Positions 26,339-36,005 are shown, counted from the stretch's first letter. The stretch is 64,000 nucleotides of DNA from Mycobacterium sp. GA-1841 (GCF_001954135.1 NZ_MBEQ01000110.1:169955-233954); one strand, 5' to 3'. A program made the numbers and translations. Notes: generated by a model from the letters alone, not told the origin.

Positions 26339-26370
26339 ATCAGGCCGCTGAATCAGACCGCTGAATCAGA
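26332..26370. repeat. Triple 13-base repeat giving stops in all six frames
   Basis: The unit CCGCTGAATCAG(A/G) occurs three times head to tail. Each unit holds TGA on one strand and, through TCA, TGA on the other. As 13 is not a multiple of 3, the copies put stops in all three frames of both strands. It contains the real stops of the CHAT gene (+) and the small membrane protein gene (-). Confidence 0.85.
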
Positions 26371-26818
26371 CCGGGGCGACGCACACCGCGACGCTGCGCT
26401 CATCGCCGGGGCGGTAGTACGCGTCGACCACGCTGCCGGGAGAGAGCTTCGCCAGCGCCGAGATCGGGATCAGCATCCGCTGCCGCACCGGAAACTGGCC
26501 TCCACCGCACCGGCTGACCATCAGATCGAGCTCGACCTCCCCGTGGTCCTCGCGGATCGTCCCGGTGGGGCGCATCCCGGTGACGATCCCGCGGGACCGG
26601 GTCCCGGTGCGGAACAGGGCGAGCTGCGTGGCGGTCATCAGGCCCTTGCGCACCAGCATGTGGTCGAATTCGGCCGCCAGCTCGGCGAGCGTGGCCAGAC
26701 GCTCGTCGGCCTCGTCTTCCGGCCGCTGACAGCAGGCCCGCGGGACGGCGGTCAATGCGGCGCCGAGGGCACCGCAGCAGAGCAACCACAGAACGGCGAG
26801 CAGCACGGCGTCGGTCAT
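26366..26818 (-). CDS. Small membrane-anchored hypothetical protein
   Basis: 150 residues. One N-terminal transmembrane helix (AVLLAVLWLLCCGALGAAL), a helical linker (about 35-60), then a beta-barrel-like domain (RGIVTGMRPTGTI, VELDLMVSR, MLIPISALAKLSPGSVVDAYY). The last part resembles a short OB-like domain common in actinobacterial membrane proteins. It lies on the opposite strand inside the TPR-CHAT block, convergent with the CHAT gene and divergent from the 446-residue gene. A membrane role linked to this block is inference. ATG 26818 is chosen; the frame upstream (to 27091) is antisense to the next gene. Confidence 0.72.
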   Translation of the reverse strand: MTDAVLLAVLWLLCCGALGAALTAVPRACCQRPEDEADERLATLAELAAEFDHMLVRKGLMTATQLALFRTGTRSRGIVTGMRPTGTIREDHGEVELDLMVSRCGGGQFPVRQRMLIPISALAKLSPGSVVDAYYRPGDERSVAVCVAPV

Positions 26819-26881
26819 CTCACCAGGCTCCGGCCGACCGCAGGCTACCGAACCCAACTTCGCCCCCCTATCGTGTGCTTG

Positions 26882-28222
26882 GTGAGCATCGGGTCCGAGA
26901 CGGCGGGGGCGCAGGCCGCGGCGCATCCTCGCCCGAACTCGCCGGCGCCTCGCCGCGCGGTGATCGACCGGGCCTGGCGTGCACTCGGCCCCGGAGTCGA
27001 GGTGTTCAGCACCGACGACGGCGGACCGCTGCGCCGGACCGTCAAACGCATCATCGATCCACTGGTGCTCAGACTGCGCAGCAACACGCACTTCTCAGCA
27101 CCGGTGCTGACGCCGGAGACGGCCGCCGAGCTGCACGAGCAGATGATGCGTTGCGCGCCGCAATTGCGGGCCGCCGCAGGCTGGTTCACTGAGCTCAAAG
27201 CGCAGCGCCGGCGGTTGCGCATCACCAGCGGCAACGCCCAGGAGCTGTATTTCCCGGTGTGTTTCGAACTCGCGGTGACCCGCGGCGCCCCGGCATCCGA
27301 CCGAGCCGAGGTGGCCGCCGGGGTGCTGGCCGACCTGCACGACGGCCGGGACCGGACCGCCATCGAGTCGCTCAACCGGTATGCGGCCGACCCGCAGGTC
27401 CTCGACCGGTTGCGCCGCCAGTTGGAGCGCAGCTGGGATGACATCGTGGCCTCCGATGCGATCATCGATCCGTTCTTCGCCGGGCTGGCCACCGTGCTCG
27501 GTCCTGCCGACTCCCGCCGCGCCGAAGCGGCACGTCAGCGGGTGTGGTCAGCTCTGGTGGCCGACGCCACGCCCTACAACCTGGGGGCTCGCGCGCGATG
27601 GCCGAACACCGCGTTGCCGTGGTCGATCGTCGACACCGGATTGAGTTCGACCCTGCCCCAACGGCCCCCGTCGATCAGCGGTCCCGTCGACAGTGACCGC
27701 CCCCTGGACCGCAGCGTGGTGGACCGGGTGCGGGCCACGTTGCGGCGTGCGCTGGATCGCGATGAACTGCCCGATATCCCGATGCTGTGTGCCGAGGAGG
27801 TGGACCGGGCCTGCGCACCATGGGGACTGCTCGCCGAGGACAAACAGGCCGGCCTTCTGGCGGGAATCGAAGTTGCCCGGGATCTCCATCCGCTCGACGC
27901 GGCGAGGACGGGCCGCTACCAACTGTCGGCTCGCATCCAGGCCCGGCTGGCCAAGGAGGCCTATGTGCTGCACGCGCGACGCTATGCCTCCGACGGCGGA
28001 CCCATCCACCCCCGCCAGCGCCAGGTCGTCGCGGATCTGACCGGTTTCGCCCGGCCCTATCTGAGCCGGTTGTGGGCGCGTCTGCACGGCCGTGACGTGT
28101 GGCAGGAGTCCTGCGCAGACGTCGACGACCTGCGGTCACTGCTGGAAGGGGTGGCCAGGTCGGTCAGCCTGGACCATCGGCAGCAGATCAAGTCGATGCT
28201 GGAAATGCAGGTGGCACCGTGA
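26882..28222 (+). CDS. Uncharacterised protein of the TPR-CHAT block
   Basis: 446 residues, mostly helical, no signal peptide or transmembrane segment and no motif I recognise. Notable stretches are RSNTHFSAPVLTPETAAEL, RRLRITSGNAQELYFPVCFE and ARWPNTALPWSIVDTGLSS. GTG at 26882 is used (TTG 26879 also possible). The stop overlaps the next start (GTGA), so it is translationally coupled to the 360-residue protein. It is not an enzyme I can name; as a large soluble partner of a caspase-like protease it is a candidate substrate or sensor. Codon use is like the surrounding genes. Confidence 0.75.
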   Translation: MSIGSETAGAQAAAHPRPNSPAPRRAVIDRAWRALGPGVEVFSTDDGGPLRRTVKRIIDPLVLRLRSNTHFSAPVLTPETAAELHEQMMRCAPQLRAAAGWFTELKAQRRRLRITSGNAQELYFPVCFELAVTRGAPASDRAEVAAGVLADLHDGRDRTAIESLNRYAADPQVLDRLRRQLERSWDDIVASDAIIDPFFAGLATVLGPADSRRAEAARQRVWSALVADATPYNLGARARWPNTALPWSIVDTGLSSTLPQRPPSISGPVDSDRPLDRSVVDRVRATLRRALDRDELPDIPMLCAEEVDRACAPWGLLAEDKQAGLLAGIEVARDLHPLDAARTGRYQLSARIQARLAKEAYVLHARRYASDGGPIHPRQRQVVADLTGFARPYLSRLWARLHGRDVWQESCADVDDLRSLLEGVARSVSLDHRQQIKSMLEMQVAP

Positions 28223-29301
28223 GATTGGTTGCCGACGGCGGCCTGTGGAGCACCGGTCCGCTGAGCCTCGCCCCGCCGTTGGTCGCGGTCCTGGAAGTCA
28301 GCGGCGCCGTGCTGGCGTGGGTGGCCGACGGTGACGCCGCCGCCCCGCCGTCGATCACGTTCACCGATCCCGCCCGCGCTGATTGGCTGTGGCGCGTGCT
28401 CGGTGACTCTGGCCACGTCGAGATCCTCGAGGCCGTGCGACTTCGAGAACCCGGGGAACCGGTCGATCTGGCCGGCGTGGAGATCCTGCCCGGATCGACG
28501 GATCTGCTGCGCCGGCTGGCCTTCGGGCACTGGCTACGACGCTGGTGGCCGGCCAGTGACCGTGACGGCATCGCGCCGCTGGACCCCGGTCTGCTCGACG
28601 CCGAGGTGGCCCTGCTGACGGTCGCGGCCGAGGATTACTTCACCGACGACACCCTCGACTCGGAACCCGCCCAGTTGCTCGCCCCACAGCTGGCCGCACT
28701 GAACATTCTTGCCGCAGAAGGCGACCCCCGAGTGGTGGCATTGATCGACGACTGCCGCGAGGTGGCTGCCGAGATCGGGCTGGATTGGCCCGAGATCGTC
28801 GCGGCGGCTCCTCGGCGGGAGGACTTCGCGTTGGCCGCCGGCCGGGGTGGACCATCGCGTGCGGCGGACCGGATCGCCGGTGGCGTGGCGTCGGTCGAGT
28901 GGGCGGCGGTGCCGCCCGGCATGTTCGACGCCGCCGAGGGCGCCATCGAGTGGTCGGTGACCGCGGGTGCCGACGCAGTGGTGCAGGTCGCGCTCGCCGG
29001 CTCGGATTCTCCGTCGGGCGTCGCAGTGGAATTGCGCGCCGGTGGCGCTGTCGGTTCCGGTGTCCTCGATCTCGACGGCCGCGCCGTCCTGTCGTTGCGC
29101 GATCCAGGCGGTCAGCGTCTCAGTGAAACCCAGGTGTGGAACCTGGACTGGTCACAGGCCACGGTAGGGATCGGGGCGGCGAACGGGGCGGAATCGGCCG
29201 AGACGCGGGATCGGGTGCGCACGCTGGCTCGGGCCAGGCTTGCGGCGGTACCCGAGGATGCCTTCCTTGCCGAGGTGGTCGCGGCCGAATCCGACTACTG
29301 A
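28219..29301 (+). CDS. Uncharacterised protein, second partner of the TPR-CHAT block
   Basis: 360 residues, soluble, mixed fold. The N-terminal half has alternating strands and aromatic motifs (VADGGLWSTGPLSLAPP, FGHWLRRWWPASD). The second half contains a probable beta-sandwich (about 225-320: EGAIEWSVTAG, VVQVALAGSD, GVAVELRAGG) and a C-terminal helix. No known family. It starts within the stop of the 446-residue gene (GTGA overlap), so the pair should be made in fixed ratio. Possible effector, substrate or structural partner of the CHAT protease; this is inferred from position only. Confidence 0.75.
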   Translation: MRLVADGGLWSTGPLSLAPPLVAVLEVSGAVLAWVADGDAAAPPSITFTDPARADWLWRVLGDSGHVEILEAVRLREPGEPVDLAGVEILPGSTDLLRRLAFGHWLRRWWPASDRDGIAPLDPGLLDAEVALLTVAAEDYFTDDTLDSEPAQLLAPQLAALNILAAEGDPRVVALIDDCREVAAEIGLDWPEIVAAAPRREDFALAAGRGGPSRAADRIAGGVASVEWAAVPPGMFDAAEGAIEWSVTAGADAVVQVALAGSDSPSGVAVELRAGGAVGSGVLDLDGRAVLSLRDPGGQRLSETQVWNLDWSQATVGIGAANGAESAETRDRVRTLARARLAAVPEDAFLAEVVAAESDY

Positions 29302-29319
29302 GTCGCTACTTCGCCGTCC

Positions 29320-30681
29320 CTACTTTGCCGCGGTCTGGATGAAGGCCGGTGCGGCCGAGGCCTGCGGCAGCCCGACCGCCGGTACCTCCGGGGTGTCGAT
29401 GGCGCCGGCCAGCCACGGTAGGGCCATGGAGAACGCGTGGCTGGCGAACGGCCAGTCGTGGGTGCCCCGTTGGGTCACCACCGCGCAGGAGATGCCGTGC
29501 CTGGACCCGAGCCCGCACAACGTATTGGCCGCCTTGGCCTGGTCGTTGACCTGGCCCCCGGGTTTACCGCCTGAAGATGCGTCGTTGACGTCGAACCAGC
29601 CGGCCGTCTGCGCGTACTGACCGTGCCGGTTGATCACCGTGCTGGGGTCGAAAGCGTCCCAGGCCGCGGCGTTCCCGCCGAACAACCGGTCGATCGTCTG
29701 CGCCTTGGTTCCCGAGTTCGGGCCGACGTCACCGGCGATGTCGACGAACGCGCTGAACAACTCGGGATGCATGACGGCCAGGTCCACCGCGCAGGTCCCG
29801 CCCATCGACCAGCCGACGATGCCCCAGTTGGCGGCCGCCGGATTGACTCCGTAGTGGCTGTTCATGTACGGCACAACATCTTTGGTGAGGTGATCGGCCG
29901 AGTTGCCGCGTTTCCCGTTCACGCATTCGGTGTCATTGTTGAAGGTGCCGCCCGGGTCGACGAACGCCAGAACCGGGGCATAGCCGCGGTGAGCGGCGGC
30001 GAAGTCGTCCATCACCTTGATCACATTGCCGGCTCGCATCCAGTCGGCCGGGGTGTTGAACTCACCACCGATCATCATCACCGTCGGCAACCGCGGCGGG
30101 GGATTGGCGGCGAACCACGCCGGCGGCAGGTAGACATACTCGCCTCGATGCCGGAAACCCGAAGCCGTGCTGGGGATCTCGACCGGGACCACGGTGCCCT
30201 TGGCCGGCACCCGGCCTTGACGCTGCATGGCGGTCACGGTGACCTGATCGGTCTGATCGGGTAGCGGACCGGCGGTCAACTGGTTCCACGCGGTCTGTAC
30301 CCATGGGAAATATCCCACCCAGAGGTTGACCGCCAACGCCACGCACAGCACGGTCAACGGCACCGCCATCACCGCGGTGCCCCGGCGCCACCACCGGCTG
30401 CCGCGCCAGCCGGCGACCAGGATCACCACGGCCGCTCCGGTCAACCCGATCCACACCCACAGGGACCGCGGCGCGGGATTGCCGGCCAGGCCTTCGGACT
30501 GGATGTACCAGTTGGTGCCCGCCACCAGAACGCCACCGACCGCGGCGGCCAACGGCAACCAGATGAGCGCCCAGCGGCGGGTGCGCCAGCCGATCGCGGC
30601 GATCAACACCACGGCGGTGATGGCCTGGACACTGGTCGGGACCCAGCCGTGCATCAAGGACAGGTGGTGGGTGAACGTCAC
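29320..30681 (-). CDS. Membrane-anchored alpha/beta hydrolase (esterase D/mycolyltransferase-like)
   Basis: 453 residues. Four N-terminal transmembrane helices (to about residue 130) precede an extracytoplasmic hydrolase domain. The nucleophile elbow is GWSMGGT (Ser in G-W-S-M-G), with Asp in the DIAGDVG region and His in THDWPFA as likely triad partners, as in the esterase D/antigen 85 superfamily. Position before lysX matches the conserved membrane protein Rv1639c. Possible cell-envelope ester hydrolase or acyltransferase; substrate unknown. Downstream of lysX on the same strand with a 47-base gap, so co-transcription is possible. Confidence 0.85.
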   Translation of the reverse strand: MTFTHHLSLMHGWVPTSVQAITAVVLIAAIGWRTRRWALIWLPLAAAVGGVLVAGTNWYIQSEGLAGNPAPRSLWVWIGLTGAAVVILVAGWRGSRWWRRGTAVMAVPLTVLCVALAVNLWVGYFPWVQTAWNQLTAGPLPDQTDQVTVTAMQRQGRVPAKGTVVPVEIPSTASGFRHRGEYVYLPPAWFAANPPPRLPTVMMIGGEFNTPADWMRAGNVIKVMDDFAAAHRGYAPVLAFVDPGGTFNNDTECVNGKRGNSADHLTKDVVPYMNSHYGVNPAAANWGIVGWSMGGTCAVDLAVMHPELFSAFVDIAGDVGPNSGTKAQTIDRLFGGNAAAWDAFDPSTVINRHGQYAQTAGWFDVNDASSGGKPGGQVNDQAKAANTLCGLGSRHGISCAVVTQRGTHDWPFASHAFSMALPWLAGAIDTPEVPAVGLPQASAAPAFIQTAAK

Positions 30682-30728
30682 AGCAATATCGTCGTCGCCG
30701 ATTCTTGTGAACGGCTGTGAAGAACCTG

Positions 30729-33700
30729 CTAACGCGGTTTCGCCAGCGGGAACGGCAGGGTTTCGCGGATGCTGCGACCGGTGATCATCATGACCACGCG
30801 GTCCACGCCCATGCCGAGACCTCCCGTCGGCGGCATCGCGTACTCCATGGCCTGCAGGAAATCCTCGTCGAGTTCCATCGCCTCGGGGTCGCCGCCGGCG
30901 GCCAGCAACGACTGTTCCTGCAAGCGGCGGCGCTGTTCGACAGGATCGGTCAGTTCACTGTAGGCAGTGCCGAGTTCGACACCCCAGGCCACCAGGTCCC
31001 AGCGTTCGGCAACGCCGGCGACGTTGCGGTGTGGCCGGGTCAGCGGCGACACCGACGTCGGGAAGTCTTTGTAGAAGGTGGGTTCGGTGGTGCGGTCCTC
31101 GACCAGGTGCTCGTACATCTCCAGCACCACGGCCCCGGCGTCCCAGTGGGTCAGGTAGGGGATGTGGGCCGAATCGCACAGCCGACGCAGCGTGGCCAGA
31201 TCGGTTTCGACGGTGATGTGCTCGCCGAGTGCCTCCGAGACCGCATCGTGCACGGTTTTGACCGCCCAGCTACCGGAGATGTCGACCGGCTCGAGGACGC
31301 CGTCGGCTCGTGGTCGTTGGAAGACCTGCGCGCCGTTGGCGGCGGCCGCGGCGTTCTGGATCAGCTCACGGCAGCCGTCGATCCACACGTTGTAGTCGGC
31401 GTGCGCCTGGTAGGCCTCCAGCAGCGTGAACTCGGGGTTGTGGCTGAAGTCGACGCCTTCGTTGCGGAACGCCCGGCCCAGCTCGAAGACCCGCTCGACA
31501 CCTCCCACGCACAGGCGCTTGAGGTAGAGCTCCGGGGCGATCCGCAGGTAGAGATCCAGGTCGTAGGCGTTGATGTGGGTCAGGAACGGGCGGGCGTTGG
31601 CGCCGCCGTGGATCTGCTGGAGGATCGGCGTCTCCACCTCCAGGAAACCCTTGGCGTACAACGTTTCCCGAATGGCGTGCAGGGCGCCGCTGCGGGCCCG
31701 GATCAGCTCGCGGGCTTCGGTGTTGACCGCGAGGTCGACGTAGCGGGCCCGGACCCGGGCCTCTTGGTCGGTCAGACCCTTCCACTTGTCGGGCAGCGGA
31801 CGCAGGCACTTGCCGATCAGCCGCCAGCGTTCGACCAGTAGAGAGCGAGTGCCCGTGCGGCTGCGGCCGATCGCCCCGCTGACCTCGATCAGATCGCCCA
31901 GGTCGATCGTCGAGGTGAAGTCGGTGGTCGTGGCATCGCTGAGTGTGCTGTTGTCGAGGAGCAGCTGGACGTCGCCCGACCAGTCACGCAGTTCGGCGAA
32001 GAGCACGCCGCCGTAATCGCGGACCCGCAGAATGCGCCCGGCCACCGTGACGCTGGTGCCGTCTGCCGTGTCGAGGGCGGTGGCGACCGTGTGGCTGGGG
32101 GCGCGGCCCACCGGGTAGGCGTCCACCCCTTCGGCCTGCAGTTGGCGCAGTTTGGCCATCCGCACGCGAACCTGCTCGGGCAGTCGCTGCTGACCATTGC
32201 CACCGGCGGCCTCCGCCGCGATTCCGGTCAGGTCAGGGGCACTGCCGTCATGGTGCAGCCGGCCGGATTGCAGCAGGTCAGCCGGGGCGGCGACATGGTC
32301 GCCGGTGTGCTGACGGTTGCGTCGCGAGAACGGCAACACCAGAAAGCCTTCGGCGATCACCGAGGCCACCCCGACCCGCGGGATCAGCCGCGCGTCCTCG
32401 TAGCAGGCGTACCGGGGCACCCAATCGGGCTGATACTTCATGTTCGAGCGGTACAGCGTCTCCAACTGCCACCAGCGGGAGAAGAACACCAACAGTGCCC
32501 GCCAGAGCCGGGCCACCGGACCCGCGCCCAGCTGCGCACCCTGTTGGAACGCCGACCGGAACATCGCGAAGTTCAACGAAATACGGCTGATCCCAAAGCC
32601 TTCGGACTGCATGCACAGTTCGCTGACCATCAGTTCGATGGTGCCGTTGGGTGATTGGGGGGAGCGGCGCATGACGTCGAGCGAGACTCCGTTGGTGCCC
32701 CAGGGGACGAGCGAGAGCAAGGCCACCACCTTCTCGCCGCCCCCGTCGGCCTGCACGGCCTCGACCAACAGGCAGTCCCCGTCGGCGGGGTCACCGAGCC
32801 GGCCCAGTGCCATCGAGAACCCGCGTTCGGTCTCGGTGTCGCGCCAGGCGTCGGCGCGCTCGATGACCTTCGCCATGGCCGCCTCGTCGAGCTCGCGGTG
32901 GCGGCGGATCCGCACCGAGGTGCCGGCCCGCCGCGCCCGGGTGACCGCCTGGCGCACCGCGCGCATGTCGGGCCCGGACAGCCGGAAGTGGTCCGGGTAC
33001 AGGATCGCTTCATCACCGAGTTGCAGCGCGTTGAGCCCGGCCGCCCGGAACGCTTCGGCGGCAGTCGAACTGGCGCCCATCACCCCCGGCGCCCAGCCGT
33101 AGGTCTGGCACAACTGCAGCCACGCGGCGATCGCCTGCGGCCACGCCTTCGGGTCGCCGACCGGGTCGCCACTGGCCAGGCAGACCCCGACCTCGACGCG
33201 GTAGGTGATCGCGGCGCGTCCGTTCGGGGCGAACACCACCGACTTGTCGCGGCGGGTGGCGAAGTAGCCCAGCGAGTCGTTCTTGCCGTAGAGCTCGAGC
33301 AATCCCCGGATCGCTGACTCGTCCTCGCCGGTCAGGGCGTTGGAGGCGCGCTGGGACTGGAACAGCACCACCGCGGCCGCCATCAACGCCAGTGCTCCGA
33401 ACAAACCGAAGATGGCGTTGAGGAACGGGTGCGAGTAACCCTCGAACACGTCGGTGGGCACCGTGGCGAAGCCGCTGACGCGGTTGACCGCATACAGCAG
33501 CCGCCACTCCGGCGGCAGGGTGCCGGGGAACAATTCCAGCAGTGCCCACGCGGCCAGGATGCCGATCGCCATCCCGGCGATGAGCACCACGGCGGATTTG
33601 ACCAGCGCGCCGCGGCGCACCTTGGCCCAGAATTCGTTGCGGGCCAACACCAGGAAGGCGATCGCGGCGACGTGGAACACCAACCCGATGACCTCGCCGA

Positions 33701-34052
33701 CGTCTTCGGCAACCGGGTCGCCGCCGGTGGCGAGATCGCCGACGTTCCAGCCGATCGCGCCGACGAAGTAGAGCATCAGGATCCACCAGGCGATCCGCTT
33801 GCGCGCGGCCAGCGCCGCCGCCAGCAGTGCCAGCACGAAGGCCCACGAGAAACTGGTGTCGGGAAAGTTGAAGATGTAATCGTTGACGAATTCTCGCGGC
33901 ACCTGGATCAACCAGCGCACCGTCTGGGACACGCTGGCGATCAGCGACAGGGTCGCGATGATCCCGACGGTCCACCCGGCTGCCGTGGGCACCCAGGAAA
34001 ACCTCGACACCGGTTGAGTCGGAGTCCGGTGCCCGCGATTGAGAACGGTCAT
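30729..34052 (-). CDS. lysX: Lysyl-phosphatidylglycerol synthase / lysyl-tRNA synthetase LysX
   Basis: 1107 residues. The first ~300 are transmembrane helices (MprF-like), then a GNAT-type aminoacyl-lipid synthase domain (DUF2156, about 240-560), then a complete class II lysyl-tRNA synthetase: OB fold (TVAGRILRVRDYG), motif 2 (RAFRNEGVDFSHNPEFTLLE) and motif 3 (GLGMGVDRVVM). It charges tRNA with lysine and transfers it to phosphatidylglycerol, giving a positively charged membrane lipid that protects against cationic peptides. ATG 34052 follows a TATTCT box by 8 bases, probably leaderless. The mycobacterial fusion is typical. Confidence 0.96.
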   Translation of the reverse strand: MTVLNRGHRTPTQPVSRFSWVPTAAGWTVGIIATLSLIASVSQTVRWLIQVPREFVNDYIFNFPDTSFSWAFVLALLAAALAARKRIAWWILMLYFVGAIGWNVGDLATGGDPVAEDVGEVIGLVFHVAAIAFLVLARNEFWAKVRRGALVKSAVVLIAGMAIGILAAWALLELFPGTLPPEWRLLYAVNRVSGFATVPTDVFEGYSHPFLNAIFGLFGALALMAAAVVLFQSQRASNALTGEDESAIRGLLELYGKNDSLGYFATRRDKSVVFAPNGRAAITYRVEVGVCLASGDPVGDPKAWPQAIAAWLQLCQTYGWAPGVMGASSTAAEAFRAAGLNALQLGDEAILYPDHFRLSGPDMRAVRQAVTRARRAGTSVRIRRHRELDEAAMAKVIERADAWRDTETERGFSMALGRLGDPADGDCLLVEAVQADGGGEKVVALLSLVPWGTNGVSLDVMRRSPQSPNGTIELMVSELCMQSEGFGISRISLNFAMFRSAFQQGAQLGAGPVARLWRALLVFFSRWWQLETLYRSNMKYQPDWVPRYACYEDARLIPRVGVASVIAEGFLVLPFSRRNRQHTGDHVAAPADLLQSGRLHHDGSAPDLTGIAAEAAGGNGQQRLPEQVRVRMAKLRQLQAEGVDAYPVGRAPSHTVATALDTADGTSVTVAGRILRVRDYGGVLFAELRDWSGDVQLLLDNSTLSDATTTDFTSTIDLGDLIEVSGAIGRSRTGTRSLLVERWRLIGKCLRPLPDKWKGLTDQEARVRARYVDLAVNTEARELIRARSGALHAIRETLYAKGFLEVETPILQQIHGGANARPFLTHINAYDLDLYLRIAPELYLKRLCVGGVERVFELGRAFRNEGVDFSHNPEFTLLEAYQAHADYNVWIDGCRELIQNAAAAANGAQVFQRPRADGVLEPVDISGSWAVKTVHDAVSEALGEHITVETDLATLRRLCDSAHIPYLTHWDAGAVVLEMYEHLVEDRTTEPTFYKDFPTSVSPLTRPHRNVAGVAERWDLVAWGVELGTAYSELTDPVEQRRRLQEQSLLAAGGDPEAMELDEDFLQAMEYAMPPTGGLGMGVDRVVMMITGRSIRETLPFPLAKPR

Positions 34053-34060
34053 ACGCCCGG

Positions 34061-34066
34061 AGAATA
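34061..34066 (-). promoter_or_regulatory. -10 box of lysX
   Basis: TATTCT on the minus strand, 8 bases before the lysX ATG, suggesting a leaderless transcript. Confidence 0.4.
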
Positions 34067-34120
34067 GGCGGTCAACCCGTCAATTGGGCCGAGCGCGCGC
34101 ACAGACACCTACCTAGCCGG

Positions 34121-34483
34121 CTACCAGACCGGCCCGGTGTACTTCTCGCCCGGTCCTTTGCCCGGCTCTTCGGGTGCGACGCTGGCTTCACGGAAGGCCA
34201 GTTGCAGGCTCTTGAGGCCGTCGCGCACCGGGCCTGCGTGTGGCCCCAGAAATTCGGCCGAAGCGGTTACCAACCCGGCCAGTGCGGTGATGAGGCGGCG
34301 GGCCTCGTCGAGGTCGCGGTGCGGGCTATCCTCGGGGTCCTCGGCGGACAGACCGATCTTCTCCGCGGCGGCGCTCATCAACATGACCGCGGCCCGGGTG
34401 ATCACTTCGACGGCGGGAATCTCGGCCAGGTCACGCACGACCTGCGACGTCGCGTCGTCGGGCGTTTCAGTTGGATCGGTCAT
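34121..34483 (-). CDS. DUF1844 protein
   Basis: 120 residues, helical. Matches DUF1844 small actinobacterial proteins: VITRAAVMLMSAAAEKIGL followed by DLDEARRLITALAGL and a Pro/Gly-rich tail. Function unknown. It is always beside infC in mycobacteria, as far as I know, and here shares a divergent promoter region with the infC leader. The ATG at 34483 is chosen; the ORF upstream runs into that leader. Confidence 0.85.
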   Translation of the reverse strand: MTDPTETPDDATSQVVRDLAEIPAVEVITRAAVMLMSAAAEKIGLSAEDPEDSPHRDLDEARRLITALAGLVTASAEFLGPHAGPVRDGLKSLQLAFREASVAPEEPGKGPGEKYTGPVW

Positions 34484-34489
34484 GCCTGC

Positions 34490-34495
34490 TAGACT
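34490..34495 (+). promoter_or_regulatory. -10 box of the infC-rpmI-rplT operon
   Basis: TAGACT, with transcript start expected near 34502. A clear -35 is not visible. It gives an infC leader of about 245 bases. Confidence 0.45.
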
Positions 34496-34501
34496 GTCAT
34501 G

Positions 34502-34746
34502 CGCGACCGTCCCGACATTTGTCAGGGACAGCAAGTGGAGTCCCACTCCCACCGTTGGCCACAAGGTACAGCGGTCCGGTCGCCGGTGTCCTCGGACGCC
34601 GGTTCTGTGCTCCAGAATTGGGGTGCAGGCGGCGCAAGCCGTGATCGGTCGGCATATGGGCCCTGCTTTCAGCAGGGCTTTTCTGTTCTACGGGGCAGAA
34701 GTGCGGATGGGCGGGTCTCCTCAGCAGACCCAACATAGGAGGCCCC
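34502..34746 (+). promoter_or_regulatory. Structured infC leader with attenuator
   Basis: The leader has several hairpins, such as GTCCCGACA with TGTCAGGGAC (34507-34530). It ends in an intrinsic terminator: GCCCTGC (34660-34666), loop, GCAGGGC (34672-34678), then TTTTCTGTT. The terminator lies 60 bases before infC and inside its transcript, so it should act as an attenuator. Feedback by L20 or IF3, as in other bacteria, is a reasonable but unproven reading. Confidence 0.7.
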
Positions 34747-35346
<600 letters not shown>

Positions 35347-35369
35347 TTTCACAAGAGAACTGAGGATTC

Positions 35370-35564
35370 ATGCCCAAGGCGAAGACCCACAGCGGTGCCT
35401 CCAAGCGGTTCCGCAAGACCGGGACCGGAAAGATCGTGCGGCAGAAGGCCAACCGCCGCCACTTGCTGGAGCACAAGCCCACCAAGCGCACCCGCCGGCT
35501 CGACGGCCGCACCGTGGTGGCGGCCAACGACACCAAGCGTGTCAACAAGTTGCTCAACGGCTAG
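35370..35564 (+). CDS. rpmI: 50S ribosomal protein bL35
   Basis: 64 residues, very basic, standard length. MPKAKTHSGASKRFRKTG and NRRHLLEHK are diagnostic. It is the second gene of the infC-rpmI-rplT operon, 23 bases after infC with GAACTGAGGA as ribosome site. Confidence 0.98.
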   Translation: MPKAKTHSGASKRFRKTGTGKIVRQKANRRHLLEHKPTKRTRRLDGRTVVAANDTKRVNKLLNG

Positions 35565-35604
35565 ACCTGCCGCTCCCCGTACCGATCGAGAATAGGAACA
35601 TCCC

Positions 35605-35994
35605 ATGGCACGCGTGAAGCGCGCACTCAACGCCCAGAAGAAGCGGCGTACCGTACTCAAGGCCTCGAAGGGTTACCGCGGTCAGCGGTCGCGCCTGTAC
35701 CGCAAGGCCAAGGAACAGCAGCTGCATTCGCTGACCTACGCCTACCGGGACCGCCGGGCCCGTAAGGGCGAGTTCCGCAAGCTGTGGATCTCGCGTATCA
35801 ACGCCGCGGCCCGCGCCAACGACATCACTTACAACCGCCTGATCCAGGGGTTGAAGGCCGCAGGCGTCGAGGTGGACCGCAAGAACCTGGCCGAGATCGC
35901 CGTGAGCGACGCCGCCGCGTTCACCGCGCTGGTCGAGGTCGCCAAGGCCGCGCTGCCCGAGGACGTGAACGCGCCCTCCGGTGAAGCCGCCTGA
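35605..35994 (+). CDS. rplT: 50S ribosomal protein bL20
   Basis: 129 residues, basic, with MARVKRALNAQKKR and KGYRGQRSRLYRKAKEQ. L20 is an early assembly protein of the 50S subunit that binds 23S rRNA. In other bacteria it represses its operon through the infC or rpmI leader; the attenuator upstream of infC is a candidate site. The GAATAGGAAC ribosome site precedes the ATG. Confidence 0.98.
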   Translation: MARVKRALNAQKKRRTVLKASKGYRGQRSRLYRKAKEQQLHSLTYAYRDRRARKGEFRKLWISRINAAARANDITYNRLIQGLKAAGVEVDRKNLAEIAVSDAAAFTALVEVAKAALPEDVNAPSGEAA

Positions 35995-36005
35995 AGCTCC
36001 GCTGA

